Of a DNA stretch of 64,000 nucleotides, positions 50,655 through 58,797 are shown piece after piece (the stretch's first letter is position 1; every line of letters starts with the position of its first letter). The translations under genes were made by a program, and so were the position numbers. Source of the stretch: Variovorax sp. (GTDB taxonomy: Bacteria; Pseudomonadota; Gammaproteobacteria; Burkholderiales; Burkholderiaceae_C); contig JAGIBP010000002.1 of assembly GCA_017744285.1 (NCBI GenBank), positions 97,549-161,548 of the forward strand, in the 5' to 3' direction. Below the pieces are notes generated by a model. The model did no database searches. It was not told the origin of the DNA and saw only the letters and a program-made list of their open reading frames with translations.

Positions 50655-50835
50655 CACGTTAAGGACGGCGGGATGGGGCCGGTGTCCGCATCGGGCACCA
50701 GCGGCTGTAGGCGCAGGGCACGCACGCGCGAGGCCGTGCACGCAGGAATCGACCGACATCCACAAGCAGACTTGGCCGCCGCGCGGCGGCGCCGGGCGCG
50801 GCGAAGGTGCTGCCTTTCATGTCCGGAGATACATC

Positions 50836-51048
50836 ATGAGCGACACACACGCCCCGCCGCCGCCCTCGCGCGTCGGCCCCGGCAACGAAGAACCCGAGAT
50901 CGCGTTCGAGGAGTCCATTCCCCTCGACGGTCCCGACCCCGTGGGCGAGCGGATGATCGAGGAGCTCGGGGCCGACCGGCGCGCCTCGCGCGATGCCCCG
51001 CCCCCCGCCGACGGCGAACCGATGCCCGAGCAGTTTCCCGCCAGTTGA
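50836..51048 (+). CDS. Small acidic hypothetical protein
   Basis: 70-aa protein MSDTHAPPPPSRVGPGNEEP..., rich in Pro, Glu and Asp, without hydrophobic segments. The ATG follows GGAGATACATC, a good ribosome site, and the frame ends at 51048. Low complexity suggests an intrinsically disordered protein. No family recognised. Confidence 0.5.
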   Translation: MSDTHAPPPPSRVGPGNEEPEIAFEESIPLDGPDPVGERMIEELGADRRASRDAPPPADGEPMPEQFPAS

Positions 51049-51134
51049 CCCGGTCGCTTCGTTCTCCGACAGTAGGGGTCGCGCCGAATGGATCCGGCCC
51101 TGCGAGCTGGAGCGCCGGCGCCAAGGAGACAGCG

Positions 51135-51365
51135 ATGACGGCCAGCTACGTGGAAATCCAGGGCGCCCAGGCGGATATCGATCTCTGGGACGGGTTGATC
51201 AAGGACCACAGCGCGCTCATCGGCGCCATGCTGCAGAAGATGTCGCAGGCGCCCGGGACCGACGCGGTCTGGTTCGACGAGCGCATCACGGAAGCCGAAA
51301 GCATCGAGAACCGCCTCGTGGTCGGGCTCGACCGGGCGCAGCGCCGGTTGCGCACCTTGATCTAG
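51135..51365 (+). CDS. Small helical hypothetical protein
   Basis: 76-aa protein MTASYVEIQGAQADIDLWDG..., predicted helical, with an AAGGAG site at 51123-51128. No signal or hydrophobic segment. It stands between the acidic 70-aa gene (86 bp upstream) and a convergent gene 9 bp downstream. Function unknown. Confidence 0.6.
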   Translation: MTASYVEIQGAQADIDLWDGLIKDHSALIGAMLQKMSQAPGTDAVWFDERITEAESIENRLVVGLDRAQRRLRTLI

Positions 51366-51374
51366 CCGGGGCGC

Positions 51375-51659
51375 TCAGCCCTTCTCGACGATGCCGCGCG
51401 CTTCGTGCGCCAGCCGCTCGCGCACGAGTTCGAGTTCCTCGTTGCCCTCGCTGGCCTCGCGCAGCGCCTGCACCATGTCGCCGTGGTCGAGCACGAGCAG
51501 CATGCGGATCGCATAGCACTCGGCATGGGTGAACTCGCCGGCTTCCGTCAATGCCTCGAGCTGGCGGATCGCCTCGTCGGGTCGGTGCAGGTTCAGCTCG
51601 ATCAGGGACACCACGTGGCCGATCTGGCGGGCGCTCAGGACTTGTTTTTCGGTGGACAT
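51375..51659 (-). CDS. Small helical hypothetical protein
   Basis: 94-aa protein MSTEKQVLSARQIGHVVSLI..., helical and acidic, with GAGGAATTCCCG before the ATG at 51659. An in-frame upstream start would overlap the next gene. The repeat-like helices (VSLIELNLHRPDEAIRQLEA) are TPR-like in character, but too short for confidence. It follows the deoxyribosyltransferase-like gene by 25 bp. Confidence 0.6.
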   Translation of the reverse strand: MSTEKQVLSARQIGHVVSLIELNLHRPDEAIRQLEALTEAGEFTHAECYAIRMLLVLDHGDMVQALREASEGNEELELVRERLAHEARGIVEKG

Positions 51660-51684
51660 CGGGAATTCCTCGCTGGAACGCGCG

Positions 51685-52263
51685 TCAGTCTCCATGGCGT
51701 TGCTTAAACGGCGCTGAATTCCGACGTAACAGCCGCGCCATCAGCGCAACCGCCTCGGCGGCGTCCGCCGCAAGGACCGTCGAGCACGACAGCATCAGGT
51801 TCAGGCGCTGGCCGAGCCCTTCGACCAGGACACCCCCGGCGCGCTCCCGGAGCGTGCCATCCTCCTGCCGCTCGCAGGGCAGGGCCGCCGCCACGCGCTG
51901 CGCATAGGTGCCTTCGGGCACGCCGTAGACCACGACCGGCTTGCCCAGCGCCGCCGCGAAGCCCACCTCGAATACCGTGCCCGAATCGGGCTCCAGCCCC
52001 CGGAAGGCCTGCAGGTTCGCGATGCAGCCGTCGGCCGAGCGCAGCAGCGCGACGTTGCCTTCGTAGATGGCCCGCGCCAGCGCGTCGCCGCCTTGCGCGA
52101 CCGTGCCGTCCTGCAGCAGCGCGTCGGTGGGCGCCAAGCCGGCCAGGCCGGCGCGCTCGCATCGGTCCTTGAGGGTCCTGAAGATGTCGTCGCGGTCCGG
52201 GAAAAACACATCGGGCCCGGCGAGATAGATCCGCGGGCGCGCGTTGAAAGTCTCTGACGTCAT
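51685..52263 (-). CDS. Nucleoside 2-deoxyribosyltransferase-like protein
   Basis: 192-aa protein of the Nuc_deoxyrib_tr family. The nucleotide-binding start is RIYLAGPDVFFPDRDDIFRT, and the catalytic motif is DSGTVFEVGFAAALGKPVVV, in which the Glu of FEVG is the expected nucleophile. The family cleaves N-glycosidic bonds of deoxynucleosides or dNMPs (DNPH1-like), so a nucleotide-salvage or sanitising role is likely. Cytoplasmic. It lies 31 bp after trxC on the same strand. Confidence 0.88.
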   Translation of the reverse strand: MTSETFNARPRIYLAGPDVFFPDRDDIFRTLKDRCERAGLAGLAPTDALLQDGTVAQGGDALARAIYEGNVALLRSADGCIANLQAFRGLEPDSGTVFEVGFAAALGKPVVVYGVPEGTYAQRVAAALPCERQEDGTLRERAGGVLVEGLGQRLNLMLSCSTVLAADAAEAVALMARLLRRNSAPFKQRHGD

Positions 52264-52294
52264 GCGACCAATGGTATCGGCCGCCCGGCGGCCG

Positions 52295-52732
52295 CTACCT
52301 GACGTGGGCTTCGGTCCAGCGCACGATGTCGGCCGGCCCCATTGCGCCGGCCTGGCGCGCGATCTCGCGGCCTCCCTGGAAGAGCGCCAGCGTCGGGATG
52401 CTGCGGATGCCGAAGCGCGCGCCGAGCGACGGCACCGCCTCGGTGTCGACCTTCACGAGCCGCACGTTCGGCTCCAGGCGCGCGGCGGCCTGCTCGAAGC
52501 CGGGCGCCATCTGGCGGCAGGGTCCGCACCACGGCGCCCAGAAGTCCACGAGCACCGGGATCTCGCTGCGCGCGACGTGGCGGTCGAAGGCCGCTTCGTC
52601 GAGGGCCGTGGAGTGCCCGGTGAACAGGGGCTGGTGGCACTTGCCGCAGTCCGGCGCGCTGCCGAGCTGGTCGCGCTTCACGCGGTTCGTGGTGTGGCAG
52701 TGCGGGCAGACGATGTGCAGCGATTCGGTCAT
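52295..52732 (-). CDS. trxC: Thioredoxin TrxC
   Basis: 145-aa thioredoxin 2. The N-terminal zinc-ribbon cysteines are in HIVCPHCHTTNRV and PDCGKCHQPL (CxxC twice). The thioredoxin active site is DFWAPWCGPCRQMAPGFEQA, and cis-Pro is in RSIPTLALFQGG. A longer upstream reading lacks homology; the ATG at 52732 (MTESLHIVCPHCH) is the family-typical start. Role: disulfide reduction, notably under oxidative stress. Confidence 0.94.
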   Translation of the reverse strand: MTESLHIVCPHCHTTNRVKRDQLGSAPDCGKCHQPLFTGHSTALDEAAFDRHVARSEIPVLVDFWAPWCGPCRQMAPGFEQAAARLEPNVRLVKVDTEAVPSLGARFGIRSIPTLALFQGGREIARQAGAMGPADIVRWTEAHVR

Positions 52733-52784
52733 GCCGGGGAACTGGGGGCTGCCGCCATCATTGCAAGGGCCGGCCGTGGCCGCC

Positions 52785-53120
52785 CTACTCGGGCAGGGTC
52801 CACTCGGTGGGAATGGACGAAATCGCGTAGTGACGCACCGTGGGTTCCCGGTCGAACAGTTTCGGCACGTCCCTCGGATCGATGCCCGGCGCCGTGTGCG
52901 GATCGCCCGCATAGGCCTGGATGCTCTCCATGGAATCCCAGACCGACACCACCACCACTTCGGTCGTGCCGTCGTTCAGGTCGCGAAACAGCGCCGCCGC
53001 GCGCTGATTGCCCTCGGCGGCCCGTATGCGTTGGAGGACGGTGGCATCCAGGTGGTCGCTGCACTCGCCGCGCAGCTCCGTTCGTATCCAGAATGTCCAA
53101 GCCCGCAAGATCTTGCCCAT
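52785..53120 (-). CDS. ABM-superfamily (antibiotic biosynthesis monooxygenase-like) protein
   Basis: 111-aa ferredoxin-like alpha/beta protein starting MGKILRAWTFWIRTELRGEC, with TTEVVVVSVWDSMESIQAYA typical of the ABM fold. No heme or substrate residues can be named, so the activity is open. It lies 52 bp upstream of trxC on the same strand. Upstream (53121-53389) is a non-coding, comparatively AT-rich stretch. Confidence 0.75.
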   Translation of the reverse strand: MGKILRAWTFWIRTELRGECSDHLDATVLQRIRAAEGNQRAAALFRDLNDGTTEVVVVSVWDSMESIQAYAGDPHTAPGIDPRDVPKLFDREPTVRHYAISSIPTEWTLPE

Positions 53121-53164
53121 CGCCGCTCACTGACCCATAAAACAAAGATTGAGAAAGGTTGCTG

Positions 53165-53181
53165 AGTCCGCCGGGCGGACT
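53165..53181. repeat. Perfect inverted repeat in a non-coding AT-richer stretch
   Basis: AGTCCGCCGGGCGGACT: 8-base arms about a single G, drawn as a 6-bp stem with a 5-base loop. It lies in the 269-bp gap between the ABM-like gene and the end of the lipid cluster. On the minus strand it is followed by a T-rich run, so it could be a terminator for the cluster's long transcript. It is placed more than 200 bp from the last gene. An operator of the ABM gene is the alternative. Confidence 0.45.
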
Positions 53182-53389
53182 GCCTGCCAGGGGTGATTTC
53201 TCCCCTTGCGCGTGCGGGCGATCGATGCAGCAATTTGGTTGTCAGCGATAAGTATCGAGCAAATGCGAGGGCCAGCTTGGCGCCAACGCGACTAACACGT
53301 GACGTAGTTCTCGCAATACGTAATAACACCGTTACGCCAAACTTACGGCGCAGGCGGTCGGGCACTCGCCAGCGGTCGGCGGCCCGATT

Positions 53390-53911
53390 TCAGGATGTCG
53401 CGAGGGCGGGCACCCAACGCCACCAAGCGCAGCGCGGCGACCCCGGGCCCTCTTCCACCTGCCCGATGAGCAGCCCGCCCGGCCCCGCACCGCGCGATGC
53501 GAGGTCGACGACGCGGGGCAGGTCGCGACCCGCGAGGTAGCTCGCATCGCCCTGCCAGCCGAGTCCCTCTGCAAGTGCCGCGAGCATCAGCGCCGGCTGG
53601 CTCTGCATGAAGTCGAACGGCAGCGGCATGCCGCCGCGCAGCTGCGCCAGACAGGCACGGGTGGCGTCGCGCGGGCCGCCGAGGCTGATCACGCGCAGCC
53701 GCGCATCGCCGGGCAGCGCGGTCTCGCCGGCGGCATCCAGACACTGCCACGCGCCGTGGAGCGCGAGCTCGGCCCAGAGGCCGATGCGGCGCGGCCGGGC
53801 ACCGAGGCGGATGGCGAGCGCGTCCCGCCAGCCGACCGGGGGCGGGTCGATCGTCACCTGCGCGGCCAGCCGCCAGCCAGGGAGCCGTGCAGGCATCGCG
53901 CTCGTGCTCAT
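53390..53911 (-). CDS. Ketosynthase-like partner protein (Ketoacyl-synt_2/chain-length-factor-like)
   Basis: 173-aa protein starting MSTSAMPARLPGWRLAAQVT at an ATG that overlaps the ketosynthase stop (ATGA). The segment GGMPLPFDFMQSQPALMLAA resembles the N-terminal ketosynthase-like domain of Ketoacyl-synt_2 proteins in aryl-polyene type clusters. No catalytic Cys or HG motif is visible, and it is much too short for a full ketosynthase. It probably pairs with the neighbouring KS. It is the last gene of the nine-gene minus-strand cluster. Confidence 0.7.
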   Translation of the reverse strand: MSTSAMPARLPGWRLAAQVTIDPPPVGWRDALAIRLGARPRRIGLWAELALHGAWQCLDAAGETALPGDARLRVISLGGPRDATRACLAQLRGGMPLPFDFMQSQPALMLAALAEGLGWQGDASYLAGRDLPRVVDLASRGAGPGGLLIGQVEEGPGSPRCAWWRWVPALATS

Positions 53912-55008
53912 GCGGCGCAGTCCTCGATCAACAGCGCCGCATGGCCGCCGCCGAAACCGATGGCGTTGAACAGGATGTGCCGGGCCCGGGCCGGCGGCCG
54001 CGCGGAAAAGGCCATGCCGAGCGCCGGATCGGGCGCGTGCGCCACCGCGGGCCACGCGCCGCCTTCGAGGCAGGCGGTCAGCAGCACGAGTTCGGCCGCG
54101 CCGGAGGCGCCCAGCGCATGGCCGATCAGCGACTTGAACTCGACCATGGGCGGCAGCCCGGCGCCGAACAGGGCCCGCAGCGCCTCGGCCTCGATCGCAT
54201 CGTTGCCGGGACTGCCGGCGGCCTGCGGCTTGACCAGGTCGATCTCGGCCGCTGCGAGCCCGGCCTGGCGAAGGGCTTCGCGGCAGGCCGCGTCGATGGC
54301 CCGGGCGTCCGCGCCCGTCGGCGTGCTGCCCGCGACGCGATTCGCCCCGCCGGCCAGGCGCCAGCGCGCCGGCTCGGTGCTGAGGTGCACCGCGGCCACG
54401 GCCTCGCCGAGCACCAGGCCGTTGCGCGCGACGCCGAAGGGCCTTGCCCGGTCGGGCGACAGCAACTGCATGCCGCCGAAGCCCGCGAGCGTGAGCCGGT
54501 TGCTGAACTCGATGCCGAGCACCAGGGCCTGCGTGGCCTCGCCGCCACGCAGCAGGTCCATGGCGGCCAGCAGCGCGTTGACCGCCGAGGTGCAGGCGGT
54601 CGACACCGTGAACACCGGCCCGCGCCAGTCGAGCGCCCCGGCCACGCCGTCGGCGAAGCTTTGCATGTCGCCCGCGAGGCCTTCGCCCTGCCCTTCTTCC
54701 TCGCGGCCGATGTCGAGCGAGGACGACGCGATGAAGAGCGGCATGCCGGGCGGCCGTTCGGCCGGAAGGCCGCATTCGCCGACCACGGCGCGCACGGTGC
54801 GGCCGAGGCGCTGCAGCCAGTCGCCCGGCTCGTGCGGGAGCACCTGCACCGGCCAGGCGAAGCCTTCGGCGACGCGGACCGGGACCGGCGCGACACCGCC
54901 GCGCGCCATCGCGCCGAGCGCGGCCGCCAGGTCGCGACCCAGCGCGCAGGCCAGCCCCCGGCCCGCGAGGTAGACCGGCGCGGGGCTCGGCGCACAGGCT
55001 CCGCTCAA
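53908..55008 (-). CDS. Type II beta-ketoacyl-ACP synthase with Gln in place of the first catalytic His
   Basis: 366-aa ketosynthase. The start codon is TTG at 55008 behind GGAGATGAA, one base after the ACP stop; no ATG or GTG suits better. Cys139 is in STACTSAVNALLAAMD, and the second His is His297 in EFKSLIGHALGASGA. In FabF-type enzymes the intervening motif reads AHGTSTP; here it reads PQAAGSP, aligning ungapped with Gln262 in the His position (codon CAG, plus-strand 54223-54225). A long N-terminal extension seen in the raw frame is not part of the gene. It should condense ACP-bound acyl units, or act as a modified decarboxylase/priming enzyme. Confidence 0.88.
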   Translation of the reverse strand: MSGACAPSPAPVYLAGRGLACALGRDLAAALGAMARGGVAPVPVRVAEGFAWPVQVLPHEPGDWLQRLGRTVRAVVGECGLPAERPPGMPLFIASSSLDIGREEEGQGEGLAGDMQSFADGVAGALDWRGPVFTVSTACTSAVNALLAAMDLLRGGEATQALVLGIEFSNRLTLAGFGGMQLLSPDRARPFGVARNGLVLGEAVAAVHLSTEPARWRLAGGANRVAGSTPTGADARAIDAACREALRQAGLAAAEIDLVKPQAAGSPGNDAIEAEALRALFGAGLPPMVEFKSLIGHALGASGAAELVLLTACLEGGAWPAVAHAPDPALGMAFSARPPARARHILFNAIGFGGGHAALLIEDCAA

Positions 55009-55009
55009 T

Positions 55010-55282
55010 TCATCTCCGCGCTTCGAGGAATTCGGCGAGGTGGGCCAGCGAGCCGAAGGCGCGCCGCGTTTCCTTGCTGTCGGGCATGCGCACGCCGTAG
55101 CGCTGCTGGACCGCCATCGAGAGCTGCAGCGCGTCGAGCGAATCGAGGTCGAGCCGCGCATCGGGGCCGAACAGCGGCTCGTCGGGGCCGAGGCCGCCTT
55201 CGGGCGCGGGGCGTTCGACGGCTTCGAGCACGAGGGCCGCCAGTTCGGCGATCAGGTCCGGGAGCAGCACGGGGGCATTCAT
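55010..55282 (-). CDS. Acyl carrier protein
   Basis: 90-aa acyl carrier protein starting MNAPVLLPDLIAELAALVLE. The phosphopantetheine site is in ARLDLDSLDALQLSMAVQQR (Ser of DSLDALQL). The ATG overlaps the permease stop (ATGA, 55279-55282). The length and acidic helical character are normal. It would carry the growing acyl chain used by the two ketosynthases and, possibly, the BtrH-like acyltransferase of the cluster. No phosphopantetheinyl transferase gene is seen in the window. Confidence 0.92.
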   Translation of the reverse strand: MNAPVLLPDLIAELAALVLEAVERPAPEGGLGPDEPLFGPDARLDLDSLDALQLSMAVQQRYGVRMPDSKETRRAFGSLAHLAEFLEARR

Positions 55283-56439
55283 GGGGCGCGTCTTCTTCTG
55301 AACAACAAGGTGGCCAGCGCGAGCATGACCAGGGAAAAGGCCGCAAGCCGTGCGACGTGCGGCCACACATCCGCGACAGGGCCGCCGCGCAGCAGCACGG
55401 TCAGCAGCGCCTCGAGCGCCCAGTTCATCGGCGACCAGGCGGCCACGCGCTGCATGAACGCCGGCATCACGAAGGTCGGGACCATGATTCCGCCGGCGGC
55501 GGCCATGAGCACGTTGACCACCGGACCGACCGTGGTCGCCTGCGCATGCGTGCCCACCGCGCTCGCGAGCGCGAGCGAGAGGCTGACGGCCGCGAGGCTG
55601 ATGGCCGCGAGCGCGAGGGCCAGCGCACCCCAGTGGATGCCGGCGAGCGAGAGCGCCTCGCCGCCCAGAAGCGGCATCAGCCACACGCCCGCGGCGAGCA
55701 TCAGCACGGCCTGCAGCGCGTTGACGCCGAGGTACGGCAGGCCTTTCGACAGCAGCAGCGTGCCGGCGGGCACGCCCAGGCTCCGCAGCCGCCCGAGCGT
55801 GCCCGAGGCGCGTTCCTGGACGAACAGGCTGGACATGGCCGCGACCACGAAGAACATGCCGAAGACCAGCCACGCGGGCACGCTCTGCTGCACTGCCGTC
55901 GGCCGCGGGCCGGCCGGCGCGAAGCGTTCCGCGCGCACCAGTCGCGCCATCGAGGCACCGGGCGCAGGAGGCGGCGCGCCGGCCTCGGCCAGCGCGAGGC
56001 GGCCCTTGGTCTCACCCGCGGCGCTCATGAGCTCGGCCTGCAGCGCATTGAACAGATGCCCGTCGATGCCGGGCTCGCCGAGCAGGCGCACACGCGCCTC
56101 GGTCGGCAGGGTGGGCTGCGCGAGCGCGTCCGACAGGCCGGGCTCCAGCACGATCACGTACTTGAGGCGGCCCGCCAGCAGCTGCGCCTGCCAATCGGGC
56201 GCCAGCGGCTCGGGCGCGCCGTGGCCGTGCGCCCAGGCCTCGGACAGTGCGCGCGCCGGTGCACCGCCGTCGCGCGCGTCGATCGCCCAGCGCACGCCCT
56301 CGCGCGCGGGGCTGTAGTAGTCCTGGAGCGCGAGCGACATCACGACGATGAAGACCAGCGGCATCAGGAAGAGCGCGGCCAGCCCGTGCACGTCGCGTGC
56401 GAGCGCGATCAGTTCCTTGCGGACGAGAGCGGCCAGCAT
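55279..56439 (-). CDS. ABC-2 type transporter permease
   Basis: 386-aa membrane protein starting MLAALVRKELIALARDVHGL. The N-terminal transmembrane segment (AALFLMPLVFIVVMSLALQ) is followed by a large extracytoplasmic loop (about residues 38-180). Then come six C-terminal helices with the ABC2 signature FVVAAMSSLFVQERASGTLG, RLRSLGVPAGTLLLSKGLPY and FVMPAFMQRVAAWSPMNWAL. This topology is that of ABC2_membrane_3 exporters. It would export the product of the cluster, powered by the ATPase whose stop overlaps its start by one base. Confidence 0.88.
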   Translation of the reverse strand: MLAALVRKELIALARDVHGLAALFLMPLVFIVVMSLALQDYYSPAREGVRWAIDARDGGAPARALSEAWAHGHGAPEPLAPDWQAQLLAGRLKYVIVLEPGLSDALAQPTLPTEARVRLLGEPGIDGHLFNALQAELMSAAGETKGRLALAEAGAPPPAPGASMARLVRAERFAPAGPRPTAVQQSVPAWLVFGMFFVVAAMSSLFVQERASGTLGRLRSLGVPAGTLLLSKGLPYLGVNALQAVLMLAAGVWLMPLLGGEALSLAGIHWGALALALAAISLAAVSLSLALASAVGTHAQATTVGPVVNVLMAAAGGIMVPTFVMPAFMQRVAAWSPMNWALEALLTVLLRGGPVADVWPHVARLAAFSLVMLALATLLFRRRRAP

Positions 56440-57350
56440 CAGGCGTCCCGCAGCGGGTGATGGGTGAGCGCCATGAAGAGCTGCTCGAGGTTCTGCCGCC
56501 CGAAATCGGCATGCCGCACGCGCACGCCCGAGGCCTCCAGCGCGGCGAGCACCTCGACCGCACGCACGCCCTCGGCGAGCCGCAGGCGCCAGAGCGCGCC
56601 GTCGCGCTCGGCCTCGCCATGACGCGCGAGCAGCGCGGCGTCCAGGCCGTCGGCGCGCAGGGTCAGCACGGTCGGGCCTTCCGACAGCAGCGCCTCCAGC
56701 GTGCCGTCGCGCACGACGCGGCCGCCGTCGATGATCACGACGCGGTCGGCGATCGCCTCGATCTCTTCCATGTAGTGCGAGGCGTAGATCACCGCCGCGC
56801 CGCCGGCAGCGAGCGCCTGGATGGCCTCGAGCACGAAGGCGCGCGTCTGCGGATCGACGCCGACGGTGGGCTCGTCGAACAGCAGCAGTTCGGGCTGCGC
56901 GAGCAGCGCGATCGCGAGGTTGAGCCGCCGCTTGAGGCCGCCCGAGAGCCGCTCGGCACGCGTCGCCGCGAACGCGCCGAGCTGCGCGAAATCCATGCAC
57001 GCCGCCACGCGCTCGCCACGGCGCGCGCGCGGCAGGCGGGCCGCGGCCGCGAAACAGGCGAGGTTCTCCTCCACGGTGAGCATCGGATAGAAGGCGTGCT
57101 CCTGCGGCGCGACCGCGATGCGCGTCGGCGCGCGCCGGCGCACCGCCTGCAGCGGCTCGCCGTCGATCAGCACGCGCCCCGTCTGCACCGCGAGCGCTCC
57201 CGACAGGTGCGAGATCAGCGTGGTCTTGCCTGCGCCGTTGGGGCCGAGCAGCCCGACCACCCCGCCGCGCGCCGCCTGCATCGAGACGCCATCGAGCGCC
57301 GGCCGCGCGGCGCCCGGGTAGCGATGGCCGAGCCCTTCGATCGCCAGCAT
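56439..57350 (-). CDS. ABC transporter ATP-binding protein
   Basis: 303-aa ATPase starting MLAIEGLGHRYPGAARPALD. Walker A GLLGPNGAGKTTLISHLSG (about residues 34-52), Q-loop VAPQEHAFYPMLTV, signature LSGGLKRRLNLAIALL, Walker B LLLFDEPTVGVDPQTRAF. The C-terminal extension (ALEASGVRVRHADFGRQNLE) is typical of DrrA/CcmA-type exporters. It pairs with the adjacent permease in the lipid cluster. A longer in-frame reading toward 58649 crosses the BtrH-like gene and is not real. Confidence 0.9.
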   Translation of the reverse strand: MLAIEGLGHRYPGAARPALDGVSMQAARGGVVGLLGPNGAGKTTLISHLSGALAVQTGRVLIDGEPLQAVRRRAPTRIAVAPQEHAFYPMLTVEENLACFAAAARLPRARRGERVAACMDFAQLGAFAATRAERLSGGLKRRLNLAIALLAQPELLLFDEPTVGVDPQTRAFVLEAIQALAAGGAAVIYASHYMEEIEAIADRVVIIDGGRVVRDGTLEALLSEGPTVLTLRADGLDAALLARHGEAERDGALWRLRLAEGVRAVEVLAALEASGVRVRHADFGRQNLEQLFMALTHHPLRDA

Positions 57351-57364
57351 GGGGGTCCTGCGCC

Positions 57365-58405
57365 TCAGGCGACGGCGCGCTTCAGGTCGCGGAAGAAGCG
57401 CTCTTCCTCGTCGGCCTGCGCGCGCAGCATCGCGGCGAGCGCGGGCGGATCGACGGTGTCGCGGCCCTTGACCATGCGCGCGGCCTTGAGCGCGAAAAGC
57501 CGCCAGCCGTCGCCGATCGCGGTCATGCGGTCCGAGAACTCCACCAGCGCCGGCAGCGCCGCGAGCTGGGCCGCCTCTTCGAGGAAGGCCGCGTAGATGA
57601 AGCGGAATCCGCCGCCGCCGGTGCCGATCTCTTCCTGCATGCGAACCACGTGGCCGATGCTGTCGAGCGTGCGCGCCTCGCCGGCCGGCAGGCGCCCGAT
57701 GTGCGCGGCCAGCATGCGCATGCCGCGCACGCCGACGATCGGCGCGGGCGCGAGCATGCGGCCCGCGGTCTTGCGGATCGCGGCGCGGATGGCGGCGGGC
57801 TCGATGGTGCGGCGCTCGATCGCCTCGACGTGGTAGAGCAGGCCCTTGGGCGCGAGCAGGCCCTTCGCGAAGCGGGCACGCGAGAGATCGGCGCTGGCGC
57901 AGCGCATCGGCGTCTCGAACACCGGGTCGCTGATGAGGTAGTCGGCGCCCGCCTTGCCGTACACGAGCAGGTTGTGCGCATTGAAATGAAAGCGCATGTC
58001 CGGCGGGAAGTATGGCAGCCAATACACCGAGGTCTGCAGTCCGACCAGCCGGCCCTCGGCGAGCAGCGCGTCGAGCCGGGCCTGGCCGGCCTCGGGGCTG
58101 CGGAAGGTCTCGAAGCGCAGGCGCGCGCCCATCGGCCTCTGCAGGCCCTTGATGATGGCGCGCGGCGGCATGCGGTAGGACACCAGCGGCAGCCCCGAGA
58201 CCTTGATGAACGGCAGATACGCGAACGACAGCGCCGACGAGAGACCGAAGGCCAGGCTCTCGGTCATCGGCACGCCGTGCTGGCGCAGCATGCCGGAGAC
58301 GACGCCGCTTTCGCAGTGCGCCGCGTGCTGGTGCTCGAAGGACGCCGAAGCGCGCTCGTCCGGCGGCGCTTCGTGATTCGCCTTGGGAACGTCCCTGCGG
58401 CTCAT
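57365..58405 (-). CDS. BtrH N-terminal domain protein (putative ACP-dependent acyltransferase)
   Basis: 346-aa protein resembling BtrH_N/DUF4872 proteins. BtrH transfers an acyl group from an ACP to an amine in butirosin biosynthesis. The papain-like start is visible: EHQHAAHCESGVVSGMLRQH has the conserved His-Cys. The later FNAHNLLVYGKAGADYLISD carries a candidate catalytic His and Asp. It would release the ACP-bound chain to an unknown acceptor. The ATG at 58405 overlaps the upstream 131-aa gene's stop. It precedes the ABC ATPase by 14 bp. Confidence 0.78.
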   Translation of the reverse strand: MSRRDVPKANHEAPPDERASASFEHQHAAHCESGVVSGMLRQHGVPMTESLAFGLSSALSFAYLPFIKVSGLPLVSYRMPPRAIIKGLQRPMGARLRFETFRSPEAGQARLDALLAEGRLVGLQTSVYWLPYFPPDMRFHFNAHNLLVYGKAGADYLISDPVFETPMRCASADLSRARFAKGLLAPKGLLYHVEAIERRTIEPAAIRAAIRKTAGRMLAPAPIVGVRGMRMLAAHIGRLPAGEARTLDSIGHVVRMQEEIGTGGGGFRFIYAAFLEEAAQLAALPALVEFSDRMTAIGDGWRLFALKAARMVKGRDTVDPPALAAMLRAQADEEERFFRDLKRAVA

Positions 58406-58797
58406 GGCAGCCCCTGAAGCTGCGCGACCGAAAGCCCCAGGGCCTCGGCGTAGCGCGCGAGCTGGCGCGGACCGAGGGCCGCGAAGACGCGCGGCCGCAG
58501 GTGGCGGCGCACGCGCCATTGCCAGAAGCCGCTGGTCTGCGCGAGCAGCGCGACGTCCATGCGGCGCTCGTACATCCAGTATTCGAGCGGCGAGGCCTCG
58601 CCCGCGAGCACGCGCTCGCGCGCACGCCCGGCCTGGGCCGCGATCGCATCGACCGCGTGCGAGGTCACGATCTCCTCGGCCTCCCAGCCGCGCGAGCCGA
58701 CGCCCACGGTGCGGCCGCTGGCGTCGCGCGCGTACATGAGCTTGCGGTGCCCGCCCAGCGTCGCGTTGCCTTCCTGCGGCACGGCCTCGACCTTCAT
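58402..58797 (-). CDS. Conserved-cluster hypothetical protein
   Basis: 131-aa protein starting MKVEAVPQEGNATLGGHRKL and later reading RRHLRPRVFAALGPRQLARY. It has no hydrophobic segment or recognised motif. Both ends overlap neighbours by ATGA (KAS III upstream, BtrH-like downstream), so it is clearly part of the cluster and translationally coupled. Possibly a partner of the KAS III or the BtrH-like enzyme. Confidence 0.65.
   Translation of the reverse strand: MKVEAVPQEGNATLGGHRKLMYARDASGRTVGVGSRGWEAEEIVTSHAVDAIAAQAGRARERVLAGEASPLEYWMYERRMDVALLAQTSGFWQWRVRRHLRPRVFAALGPRQLARYAEALGLSVAQLQGLP

Noticed and set aside
53193..53540. Possible small plus-strand gene in the gap after the lipid cluster
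   Set aside because: Its frame overlaps the end of the KS-like partner gene and the translation is low quality.
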